Origin: Porticoccaceae bacterium
GTDB taxonomy: Bacteria; Pseudomonadota; Gammaproteobacteria; Pseudomonadales; GM7GCV1
Length of the DNA stretch: 39,264 nt
Direction: 5' to 3'
Assembly: GCA_018662305.1 (NCBI GenBank)
Contig: JABJGI010000028.1
Span: 1 to 39,264 of the forward strand
A program made the position numbers and the translations under genes. The notes below the pieces were generated by a model. The model made no database searches. It saw only the letters and a list, made by a program, of their open reading frames with translations, and was not told the origin of the DNA. Within the stretch, counting starts at the first letter, position 1; every line of letters starts with the position of its first letter. Shown piece after piece: positions 17,454-24,714 of the stretch.

Positions 17454-17784
17454 TTCAAGGGTATTGGTCCGAAAAAATGAGCTTTTACCGCTCGGATGAG
17501 GTGATAGAAGCTCGAAGATCGTCGCAATGTCTGTATTTCAGTATGAGCAACTCGAAAGGGCTTCCAGTTTTATGCTCGAGTCAACTGACATGGCTCTGCG
17601 GTGAAAAAATCTGGATTTGCACCTGTGGCAAAGTAATATTGCGGTTATGCCCGTTATTGATGGCAAAGCGATTAATCATAGTATTGCCAACCTAAGTAGA
17701 AGTTGCTCAGCAATTCTATAAGAGTAGCTCTAATTGCCTTGATACCAGCCAGCGGCCGAAAATCGATCCTGCCTAGCTGGCGGT
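17454..17784. other. region with remnants of a possible small ORF
   Basis: No convincing gene. One frame reads MSVFQYEQLERASSFMLEST from ATG 17527, meets TGA at 17602-17604 and continues open as KNLDLHLWQSNIAVMPVIDG to a TAA near 17719. This could be a decayed ORF, but the evidence is thin. Confidence 0.3.
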
Positions 17785-17976
17785 ACTTAGCGAGGGAGTT
17801 CCTCTCCAAGAAAGATGATAATGCTCTCCAGCCAGGCGAAACGGGAATGCCTTGGCGAACCCATCTCCGCCAGTGATACGCCTGAGAATCTTCAGGTTTC
17901 GACCCTCTAAAATTAAAGTGGATGAATCTGGAATTTGGCTGTTTAATGTCGCCGCCGAAATCACTGCGAGGTGCTT
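17785..17976 (+). promoter_or_regulatory. structured 5' leader of nhaD, candidate cation-sensing riboswitch
   Basis: Several segments can pair. GAGGG (17792-17796) with CCCTC (17903-17907) closes a multibranched domain. Within it, CCAGGC (17832-17837) pairs with GCC/TGG (17849-17855, one bulge), TTGGCG (17852-17857) alternatively pairs with CGCCAG (17868-17873), and CCTGA/TCAGG forms a hairpin (17881-17885 with 17892-17896). Two alternative pairings of the same strand suggest a switch. Li+ (nhaA-I/II motif) and Na+ (DUF1646 motif) riboswitches are known upstream of such antiporters; I could not match a consensus from memory. Confidence 0.4.
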
Positions 17977-19416
17977 ATGCGCTTTACGAAATACACCCTT
18001 CTGTTGTTGGTTTTTCCACTAGCCATTCTCCTGCCAGAACTGGCTATTGCCCAGACAGATCAGGATATATTGCAACCACTAGACCTGACGACTAGCTGGG
18101 TCGGAATCACGTCGATTATCCTGTTTGTCCTGGCCTATTCTCTGGTTGTTGCCGAAGAATATACTCATTTGAGAAAGTCCAAGCCGGTGATATTGGCAGC
18201 CGGCCTAATATGGGCGCTGGTGGGGCTGGTATACGCTCAGAACGGTATTGATCATCTGGCTGAAGAAGCTGTTCGGGAGTTTATGGTGGAGTTCGGCGAG
18301 CTATTTTTATTCCTCCTGGCGGCTATGACTTACGTCAATTCGATGTCGGAACGCCGTGTATTTGAGGGGCTCCGCAGCTGGTTGGTCGGCAGAGGTTTCA
18401 GTTATCGAAACCTGTTTGTTATTACCGGCGTGATCAGCTTCTTTCTGTCACCTGTTATCGACAACCTGACTACAGCGCTGGTTATGTGTGCGGTGGTCAT
18501 GGCTGTTGGCAAAGGCAATGATCGATTCGTTGGCTTGGGATGCGTCAATATCGTGGTGGCCGCAAACGCGGGTGGTGCTTTTTCTCCTTTTGGCGATATT
18601 ACTACGCTGATGGTTTGGCAGGCAGGGCACATTGATTTCGGTACGTTCTTCTCCCTGTTTGTTCCTTCGGTTGTTAACTACGCAATTCCTGCCTGCCTGA
18701 TGTACTTTGCGGTGCCGAAAGGTATGCCAGAAGTATCGAATGATAGAGTTCGGATTAAACGAGGGGCCTTTGTGATTATTGGTCTATTCGCCTGCACGAT
18801 ATTGATCGCCGTCAGTTTTCATAACTTCCTTCACCTGCCTCCCTTCCTGGGCATGATGACCGGCTTGGGCCTGCTCAAGTTCTACGGCTATTACCTCAGG
18901 GTGACGCATGCTCCGCATCCCAATGACTCTGCGGAATCTCACATGGTTGGGGACGTAGATTCCTTCGATAGCTTTCGGGCAGTGGCCCGCGCCGAGTGGG
19001 ACACCTTGTTATTCTTTTTTGGCGTAATCATGTGTGTAGGAGGCCTGGGCTTTATCGGCTATCTGGGTTTGATCAGCGAATGGATGTATACAGACCTGGG
19101 CCCGACCGTGGCGAACTCTCTGGTCGGAGTGCTATCGGCGATTGTCGATAATATCCCGGTGATGGTTGCAGTACTGCAAATGGAGCCTGCTATGGATGAA
19201 TTACAATGGTTGCTCGTGACACTAACAGCAGGCGTAGGTGGTAGTTTGCTTTCGATTGGTTCCGCGGCAGGTGTTGCCTTAATGGGACAGGCTCACGGGA
19301 AATATACTTTTTTCGGGCACCTGAAATGGACGCCCGCGATCGCAGCTGGATTTGTTGCCAGCATCCTTGTTCATCTCTGGATTAATTCGCACCTGGAAGG
19401 GGTGGTTATCGGGTAG
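17977..19416 (+). CDS. nhaD: Na+/H+ antiporter, NhaD family
   Basis: 479 aa from ATG 17977. A signal-like N-terminus (MRFTKYTLLLLVFPLAILLP...AIAQ) is followed by about 12 hydrophobic segments and the family landmarks FLSPVIDNLTTALVMCAVV, VVAANAGGAFSPFGDITT, SAIVDNIPVMVAVL and LLSIGSAAGVALMGQ, i.e. the ion-transporter superfamily with two inverted halves each holding an Asn-Asp motif. It exchanges Na+ or Li+ for protons at the inner membrane. ATG 17977 is preferred to GTG 17971 because GAGG (17968-17971) is spaced 5 nt before it. A structured leader lies upstream. Confidence 0.93.
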   Translation: MRFTKYTLLLLVFPLAILLPELAIAQTDQDILQPLDLTTSWVGITSIILFVLAYSLVVAEEYTHLRKSKPVILAAGLIWALVGLVYAQNGIDHLAEEAVREFMVEFGELFLFLLAAMTYVNSMSERRVFEGLRSWLVGRGFSYRNLFVITGVISFFLSPVIDNLTTALVMCAVVMAVGKGNDRFVGLGCVNIVVAANAGGAFSPFGDITTLMVWQAGHIDFGTFFSLFVPSVVNYAIPACLMYFAVPKGMPEVSNDRVRIKRGAFVIIGLFACTILIAVSFHNFLHLPPFLGMMTGLGLLKFYGYYLRVTHAPHPNDSAESHMVGDVDSFDSFRAVARAEWDTLLFFFGVIMCVGGLGFIGYLGLISEWMYTDLGPTVANSLVGVLSAIVDNIPVMVAVLQMEPAMDELQWLLVTLTAGVGGSLLSIGSAAGVALMGQAHGKYTFFGHLKWTPAIAAGFVASILVHLWINSHLEGVVIG

Positions 19417-19566
19417 CTGTCTGTGTGGCGCATCTTTTTGGATGCGCTAACGCAAACCCCGAAATGTCGGAAAAAGGTTATCTGGGCGACCGCCAGAAAA
19501 GAGCGATTCACTACAAACTTTGCCGAATATCGGTCGTGCTTAATCTGCGTTGCTATTAGATTAGCG

Positions 19567-20205
19567 CTAGTCGTTTCGAAACCAGCCTGCCACTGAGTAT
19601 CTGTCGCGCCTGGCGGGAAGCACCTCGTGCGGAAAATCCTCGCTCAGAAAAACCACAATGGTGCCCCAGTGGGGCAGTACGCTGATCGCTTCACTACCGG
19701 CATCACTGGGATAAATAATTAGCTCGCCTCCGTCCTTGATACCCCAATCTTGATGTAGATAGATAATGAGAGACAGCACCCGGTTTGATGTGCCGCGAAA
19801 CGCATCCACATGCCTACGATAAAAAGTGTTAGGAGCGTAGTGGGCGAAGTGGCTTTCGAAGGTTCTGAGTCCGAGGAATAATCTATGATTAAGATATCGT
19901 CGCAGTTCTGCAGTCCATTTTAGCCAATGATTTCCCGCCAAAGACTCGCCTGTGATCCAGCAGATTTCATCGCCACGGATGCGCCCGTCGTGTCGATACC
20001 CGGCGGTGCGCCCAACTCCGGCTGTTTGGAAAGCACCCTTTTCCATATGGCTATGATGGTAGGAGAGTGAGCGAGTCAGTCGATCGGGTAGTGCCCTGGG
20101 ATTGATGCTATATCCCTGTGCTTCAAGGTCTCTGGCTATCCGCGAAAAAAGGCCATCTTCGAAGTTTCCACCACAGGATGTGTTTTTGCGAAGAGCAACT
20201 GACAT
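19567..20205 (-). CDS. 2OG-Fe(II) oxygenase, prolyl-4-hydroxylase / SM-20-like
   Basis: 212 aa. A double-stranded beta-helix fold carries the HxD...H...R motif: H132 and D134 (FYRRHVDAFRG), H193 (EDFPHEVLP) and R202 (RRDRYSVAGWF). RGDEICWITGE and DGGELIIYPSD are features shared with the bacterial prolyl hydroxylase PPHD, which hydroxylates a proline of EF-Tu; whether this one has that substrate is not known. It acts in the cytoplasm using 2-oxoglutarate and O2. It is transcribed in the same direction as mgtC, 264 nt downstream, so it is probably a separate unit. Confidence 0.88.
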   Translation of the reverse strand: MSVALRKNTSCGGNFEDGLFSRIARDLEAQGYSINPRALPDRLTRSLSYHHSHMEKGAFQTAGVGRTAGYRHDGRIRGDEICWITGESLAGNHWLKWTAELRRYLNHRLFLGLRTFESHFAHYAPNTFYRRHVDAFRGTSNRVLSLIIYLHQDWGIKDGGELIIYPSDAGSEAISVLPHWGTIVVFLSEDFPHEVLPARRDRYSVAGWFRND

Positions 20206-20469
20206 TATTAGAAAAAAAGCGCAGCGGCTACGTTGTTTCAGGACGGAGCATGCCGCGCAAACTGATTTTATTTCCCGTCTCTAGGGACAGGTTTTCCCTG
20301 CTAAATCCGATTCGGTATCAACACCATCTTGAGGTGGATGTCGCAACATTTGTCGTTCTTTTCCTCTGACTCAAAATATTATTAAGTGCTCGACCGGCGC
20401 AATAATGAACCGAATTTACTGAGCTGGAAAACGTAATATTTTGATCGTAAAGATCAAATTTTTTTCTGG
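20206..20469. other. intergenic region with a plus-strand terminator-like hairpin
   Basis: TTTGATC (20440-20446), loop GTAAA, GATCAAA (20452-20458), then seven T (20459-20465). On the plus strand this is a good intrinsic terminator shape, but no plus-strand gene precedes it. On the minus strand it sits 11 nt after the mgtC stop without a T-run. A short plus-strand RNA ending at 20465 is possible. Confidence 0.4.
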
Positions 20470-20979
20470 TTAATCCGGAAATTTGTCCGGCGAAAAACGC
20501 TTTTTTACGCGCGCATGTACGCCTTTTGTCAGGTTAAAAAAGTGTTCTTCCAGTAAATCAACGCCATAGAGAATGAGTACGATCAGCAAGGTAAGCTTGA
20601 TGGCGGGCGTGAGATGACCAGCCGCCACCAGTGTGCCTAGCGCGGCGAGGGCCCAGATGGCGGATGCCGAAGTTACCCCGATGACCGATCCCTTCTTAGT
20701 GAGCATGACGCCCGCGCCCAGGAATCCAACACCGGTGATAACCTGCCCAATCACGCGAGAAGGATCAACCAGGTCGCTCTGCAGGTTAAAAGCTGTCGCC
20801 AAAAATAAATAGGTTCCCAGTACGATCAGGGATGATGTTCGTATACCGACCGGTTTTCCCCTGAGCTGCCGTTCCAGCCCAATCGCAGTGCCACAAAAAA
20901 CAGCTGTTCCAATTGACGCCCAATCAAAAGGGCTGATCTCCAGGAGTTGTTCAAGCCAATGCATTGATTCGTTGTTCAT
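20470..20979 (-). CDS. MgtC/SapB family membrane protein
   Basis: 169 aa. The MgtC core starts at FDWASIGTAVFCGTAIGLERQLRGKPVGIRT, followed by VIGQVITGVGFLGAGVMLT and VTSASAIWALAALGTLVAAG, with about four membrane helices and a charged C-terminus. Family members bind or regulate ATP synthase or Mg2+-related physiology; bacterial homologues outside pathogens are of unclear role. The start ATG 20979 follows a GGGGG stretch about 11 nt upstream and overlaps the GNAT gene by 29 nt, suggesting coupled translation. Confidence 0.9.
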   Translation of the reverse strand: MNNESMHWLEQLLEISPFDWASIGTAVFCGTAIGLERQLRGKPVGIRTSSLIVLGTYLFLATAFNLQSDLVDPSRVIGQVITGVGFLGAGVMLTKKGSVIGVTSASAIWALAALGTLVAAGHLTPAIKLTLLIVLILYGVDLLEEHFFNLTKGVHARVKKRFSPDKFPD

Positions 20980-21457
20980 GAGATATCTGACCCCCGTTTG
21001 GAAGTTTGAGCCGCATACGAATAGCGGCTTCGCCGTCGGCGTAGTAATTGGGCAAGGTTTTTTGCGGACAAAATCCGCAGCGCCGGTACAGACGCTGGCT
21101 CCGGTTGTCGCTTTTTCTTACTTCGAGGCTACAGGCTCGGTGCCCTCGTTCCTGTAGCGCTTCAACAAGTTTCCATAAAAGTGCTGCGGCGATTCCTTGT
21201 CCTCGAAAATCTGGCAGTGTGGCCAATGAATACAAACGAGCGGGCTTTGGCGGTTGCGGCCTGAGTATCATTCCATAAGACGCGATTTTGCTATCGATGT
21301 CAGTGGCAACCCAGGTCATCGATTTGGCCTGGGTGAGTAAGTAGCGCATCTGTCGACGACTGATTCTGTCGGTCTCAAAACACTGTTCTTCAACGAGCAA
21401 AAGTTGATCCAGATCAGCTAGACCGGCTTGCCGCAATTGGTAGCGCCTGTCGTGCAT
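20951..21457 (-). CDS. GNAT-family N-acetyltransferase
   Basis: 168 aa with a single acetyltransferase domain. LYSLATLPDFRGQGIAAALL contains the acetyl-CoA-binding R/Q-G-x-G-x-A loop, and SDNRSQRLYRRCGFCPQKTLPNYYADGEAAIRMRLKL is RimI-like. Its ATG (21457) overlaps the stop of the ATP-grasp gene (TAATG), so they are translated in sequence. An acetyltransferase next to a RimK-type ligase suggests an acetylated peptide or peptide-modified product; this is inference. Confidence 0.88.
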   Translation of the reverse strand: MHDRRYQLRQAGLADLDQLLLVEEQCFETDRISRRQMRYLLTQAKSMTWVATDIDSKIASYGMILRPQPPKPARLYSLATLPDFRGQGIAAALLWKLVEALQERGHRACSLEVRKSDNRSQRLYRRCGFCPQKTLPNYYADGEAAIRMRLKLPNGGQISHEQRINALA

Positions 21458-22338
21458 TAGCGCCCCCGCAACTCCAGCCGTCGATGGAACTCGGACATGA
21501 TTTGCATGTAGAGCTCTTCGCCCAACCAGGCATCTTCGACTTTGTGTTCAATACTCGGGTTGTCATTTACCTCTATCACATAGGCCTTGTCGTGGCTGAC
21601 CTTAATGTCGACACCATAGAGACCGTTGCCAACCAGCTTGCAGGCCCTGAGTGCGATGTCGAGTACTTCTTTGGGAACCTCGTAGGTCGCCAATGTTTCA
21701 AATCCCCCAGAAAAATTTCGCTTGGATTGTGGGTTGTAGATCTGCCAATGATTGGGCGCCATGTAATAACGACAGGCATAGAGTGGACGGCCATTGAGTA
21801 CACCGATCCGCCAGTCATAATCGGTGTATAGATACTCCTGAACCAATACCAACGCTGATCCCTGTAGCAGCAAAGCTAGGTTTACTCGCAGCTCCGCCCG
21901 GTTGCATGCTTTAAATACGCCTAATGAAAAAGAGCCCTCGGGCATTTTTAGAACCATGGGGTAATCAAACAAGGCTTCCAGCGCAAGATGCGTGGCCTGG
22001 GAGTTGTCGCTCACAATTTCGGTTTGCAAGCTCGGGATTTTTTTATAGCTAAAGGCGTCATGGAGGAACACCTTATTACAGCACCGAAGAATAGAATCCG
22101 GATCGTCCATGACGATCAGGCCATTTGTTTCGGCTTCACAGGCAAGTCGGTAGCTGTGGTGATTAATTGCCGTCGTTTCTCGGATAAACAGGGCGTCAAA
22201 GTGGTTGATATCCAGCAATTGGTCTGCGTTGAGCACGCTGGCACGAATCCCCAGTTTTTCAGCAGCCTTAACAAATTTGCCTATGGCGCGCTTGTTGCTG
22301 GGAGGCACCGGTTCTTGATCGTTGACCAGAATGGCCAT
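21457..22338 (-). CDS. RimK-like ATP-grasp ligase domain (C-terminal part of a split gene)
   Basis: 293 aa. The sequence LFIRETTAINHHSYRLACEAE, DDPDSILRCCNKVFLHDAF, the catalytic acid/ligand block VIEVNDNPS and the LVLVQEYLYTDYDWRIGVLNG region mark the ATP-grasp domain of RimK-family proteins, which join an amino acid to a carboxylate using ATP. It starts MAILVNDQEPVPPSNKRAIG, where the family's second domain begins. In full-length homologues an RLAN domain precedes it. Here an in-frame TAG (22417-22419) lies 78 nt upstream of this ATG. No good ribosome site is visible before ATG 22338, so independent translation is uncertain. Confidence 0.75.
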   Translation of the reverse strand: MAILVNDQEPVPPSNKRAIGKFVKAAEKLGIRASVLNADQLLDINHFDALFIRETTAINHHSYRLACEAETNGLIVMDDPDSILRCCNKVFLHDAFSYKKIPSLQTEIVSDNSQATHLALEALFDYPMVLKMPEGSFSLGVFKACNRAELRVNLALLLQGSALVLVQEYLYTDYDWRIGVLNGRPLYACRYYMAPNHWQIYNPQSKRNFSGGFETLATYEVPKEVLDIALRACKLVGNGLYGVDIKVSHDKAYVIEVNDNPSIEHKVEDAWLGEELYMQIMSEFHRRLELRGR

Positions 22339-22416
22339 ATCCCAGCGAAGCTCTTTTTTGCGCCCACTGGAGCGGGTATAGGGCCCTTTTTTTTCAATGA
22401 TGTTGAAGAATTTGGC

Positions 22417-22905
22417 CTATTGGCTGGCCGGAAAATCGCTAAAAGATGCTCGTTTGATGGTTATTTCGCCAGAATCGAGCTCATAGCCAATTTCTAAAAT
22501 AGGTACGGTGTAACGCCGGAATACCTTTGTCGCAATTTTCTGCAGCTCGGGAATTTCTGCGCTCCCCATAAAAACCAGAAAGTTCCCAGATAGCAATGGA
22601 GCAAGAGCAGCCAGATCCTTGTTATTCAATTCCAGTTGTTGAGCAGTCAGGGTGCGGGCGCCGCCACGCATATCATTAATGGTTCGGACACTTGGAAAAA
22701 CCAGATGGTTGCGCGATTCGGCCAAAAGAGAGCAGTAATAGCCCCGGCTGAGATATTTTTCTGTGTTGCACAGATTGATCAACCGGATTCTGGGTTCATT
22801 CAGTTTGGGATAGTCTTTTAGATAGCTCTGAAAACTGATTTTTTCGAGGCCATCGTCACAGCCTGCCTCTATAGGTTCATCGGTAACAAGCAGTGTCTTA
22901 TACAT
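22417..22905 (-). CDS. RLAN (RimK-like ATP-grasp N-terminal) domain, truncated by amber codon
   Basis: 162 aa: MYKTLLVTDEPIEAGCDDGL, then SFQSYLKDYPKLNEPRIRLINLCNTEKYLSRGYYCSLLAE, typical of the RLAN domain that precedes the ATP-grasp domain in large RimK-family proteins. The frame stops at TAG (22417-22419). The start is ATG 22905 without a clear ribosome site. It is the first gene of an overlapping cluster (RLAN, ATP-grasp, GNAT, MgtC). Confidence 0.8.
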   Translation of the reverse strand: MYKTLLVTDEPIEAGCDDGLEKISFQSYLKDYPKLNEPRIRLINLCNTEKYLSRGYYCSLLAESRNHLVFPSVRTINDMRGGARTLTAQQLELNNKDLAALAPLLSGNFLVFMGSAEIPELQKIATKVFRRYTVPILEIGYELDSGEITIKRASFSDFPASQ

Positions 22906-22965
22906 GAGGGTTGGCTTAGGTCATGATTTGGCAAAAACGGATTTTTCTATGCCTGTCATCTATTG

Positions 22966-23265
22966 CTATTTAGCGGCGCTTTTTCTACCCCTAATTAGAG
23001 GAGATACTTTAGAGCAATACCGCATCCAGACTTTTTCATGATCTGTTTCTGCATTTTTCTCTCCATTGCAAACCGCAACAAAGCGCTCTTCTTCTGGTGA
23101 ACCAGGGCTCCTTGATCCTTCCGCCAGTGCTTGATAAGTCCAACCATGGTTCATTAAAAGTTCTGCTTGCTGGATACTGAACTCACCGCTTCGGTCAAGG
23201 CCATAATGAAAGTGCTGCTCGCCATAGAACCTTCGGCTAGAGAAAAAAGGGGAAAAATCTCGCAT
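22966..23265 (-). CDS. maoP: MaoP/YifE family (DUF413) macrodomain Ori protein homologue
   Basis: 99 aa. The DUF413 core is visible: GLDRSGEFSIQQAELLMNHG, then EERFVAVCNGEKNAETDHEKVW, close in order to E. coli MaoP (112 aa), which organises the Ori macrodomain. The E. coli gene lies divergently from hdfR, as here, and this conserved pairing supports both calls. The start ATG 23265 lies directly beside a 14-bp palindrome (23266-23279). Confidence 0.88.
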   Translation of the reverse strand: MRDFSPFFSSRRFYGEQHFHYGLDRSGEFSIQQAELLMNHGWTYQALAEGSRSPGSPEEERFVAVCNGEKNAETDHEKVWMRYCSKVSPLIRGRKSAAK

Positions 23266-23279
23266 ATTAATCGATTAAT
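23266..23279. promoter_or_regulatory. 14-bp perfect palindrome ATTAATCGATTAAT, candidate HdfR site
   Basis: ATTAATCGATTAAT is its own reverse complement and abuts the maoP start codon in the divergent maoP/hdfR region (120 bp). A second CGATTAAT occurs near 23357. LysR-type regulators often bind AT-rich palindromes in the region they share with a divergent target. No binding data are available. Confidence 0.4.
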
Positions 23280-23385
23280 TAAATGGCCAATAAATTGATG
23301 GTGCGCAAGTATCTTTTTTGCATGAAATCGAGTAAAACGATATTTTTTTCTGGCTTCGATTAATATTTTTGATCGATGTAGGCGG

Positions 23386-24255
23386 ATGAACACTGAACTC
23401 TTACGAACGTTTCTGGAGGTGGCAAAAACCCGGCATTTTGGTAATGCCGCTGAAAACCTTTATCTCACACAGTCGGCCGTGAGCTCCCGTATCAAACAGT
23501 TGGAAGAAACTGTGGGTGTTCCGCTGTTTACCCGACAGCGGAATAACATTTTGCTAACGCTATCAGGGGAAAGGTTACTTCCACATGCAGAGAATATGCT
23601 TGTCGCGTGGCAGATTGCGTTACAGGAAGTGGGTGTACCATCCAATCAGGCATTGCAGCTTACCCTAGGTGGAACCTCCAATCTCTGGGATGCCTTCTTG
23701 CAGTCTCTGTTGCCCAAACTCTCGGAAGAGTTTCCGGACCTGTATCTCCGTACTGAAATTAATTCCTCTCAAGAGTTAACACGTGCCTTGCTGGGCGGTC
23801 GCGTGGATATCATGATCGTGCTTGATCCGCCCACCAGCACTGATCTGGAAATCAGGCGAATAGGGAAGATGGAATTAATAATGGTCGCCAGTGTGCCCGG
23901 TGTTGCGCGTGAGGATATTCCAGACCTTGGTTACCTATATGTTGACTGGGGAACCGCCTTTAATATGGAGCAGGCGCGGTTATTTGATGAGCCGGTCGTA
24001 CCTCTGTTGCATACGGGCCAGGCACCCATTGCCCTGGAGTTTTTACTGTCTCAGGGTGGTGCTGCTTTCTTGCCCGCTGCTCTGGTATCACCCTATCTTG
24101 AGCAAGAGATGCTTTACCCGGTTCAGGATGCCGTTAGTACTTCACAGGAAATAAAGCTGGTCTTTTCCAAAAAGTCGGAAAAATGTGTTCAATTGATTCC
24201 TATTGTAAACATGTTAGAAGGTCTGTATACCAAAGCCATTGCTCAATCATCATGA
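23386..24255 (+). CDS. hdfR: HdfR, LysR-type transcriptional regulator
   Basis: 289 aa. The N-terminal winged helix [40 protein letters not shown] is nearly the same as that of E. coli HdfR ([40 protein letters not shown]), followed by an effector-binding region. In E. coli HdfR represses flhDC and activates gltBD. The divergent maoP gene is the conserved neighbour. It may regulate the shared intergenic region. Confidence 0.9.
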   Translation: [289 protein letters not shown]

Positions 24256-24714
24256 GGTTATGTTTGGTCCGTAATCTCCAGATGGCCAAAGCAAAAAATG
24301 CATGGATTCCAGTCAGCGTCCAAAGGTTTGAAAATAGGAGTCGTTGCCAGCGTCCCTGACTATTTTCAGCAATGGCTCGGTAATGGAAACAGTGAGCGTG
24401 CGGGCAAGGGGGGCAGGAAGCCGTTGTTCCTGGAAAATTTAGGGAGAAAATTTGTTCCCGTCGCAGTGCAACCAAAGTGCTACCAACCTAAATTCAGTAT
24501 CTTTAACCTATTGAAAATAAAAAAGAAATGAAACAATTAACCCAGTCCATCATGGGTGCAATTGACATGCGTCTGGGAGAGGGCGAACTAGATTGGGGAA
24601 ACGGATTATTCATAAAGGCGGGCATTATAACGATTTAGTAGAACAAGATAGCGATTCCAGAATAGTGCCTATGGCATAATCGCGAGCTTCCCAAAACAAC
24701 AAATTGTTCCTCAA
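24256..24714. other. 459-bp region between hdfR and gltX, no gene recognised
   Basis: A 77-codon ORF here (24298-24531) has a composition and ribosome site that look like chance. A perfect TTGACA (24562-24567) lacks a -10 at proper spacing. CATAAT (24675-24680), 35 nt before gltX, could be the gltX -10 box. Nothing else stands out. Confidence 0.4.

Larger units (their letters stand above)
21457..22905 (-). pseudogene. RLAN + ATP-grasp (RimK family) gene with one in-frame amber stop
   Basis: Both halves are in the same frame (22905 minus 22338 is 189 codons). The 26 codons between the amber and ATG 22338 are open and read like the linker of full-length homologues (KKGPYTRSSGRKKELRWD). A CAG to TAG change is the simplest explanation. 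It may be a recent nonsense mutation, a strain-specific allele, a sequencing error, or an inefficient read-through site. TAG is an ordinary stop elsewhere in this window (gltX, yajC, the STAS gene), so global recoding is unlikely. Confidence 0.65.

Noticed and set aside
17477-17695. A 72-codon plus-strand frame after the small acidic ORF
   Set aside because: Composition and start context look random, and another frame over the same DNA looks no worse; neither is convincing.
19428-19447. Hairpin GCGCATC/GATGCGC after nhaD as intrinsic terminator
   Set aside because: The stem is good but the T-run is in the loop, not after the stem; termination is not convincing.
22417-22419. Amber codon as evidence of pyrrolysine or general stop-codon reassignment
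   Set aside because: TAG ends normal genes such as gltX, yajC and the STAS gene, so reassignment is not supported.
24298-24531. A 77-codon frame between hdfR and gltX
   Set aside because: No recognisable domain, no ribosome site, and low-complexity basic tail; treated as chance.
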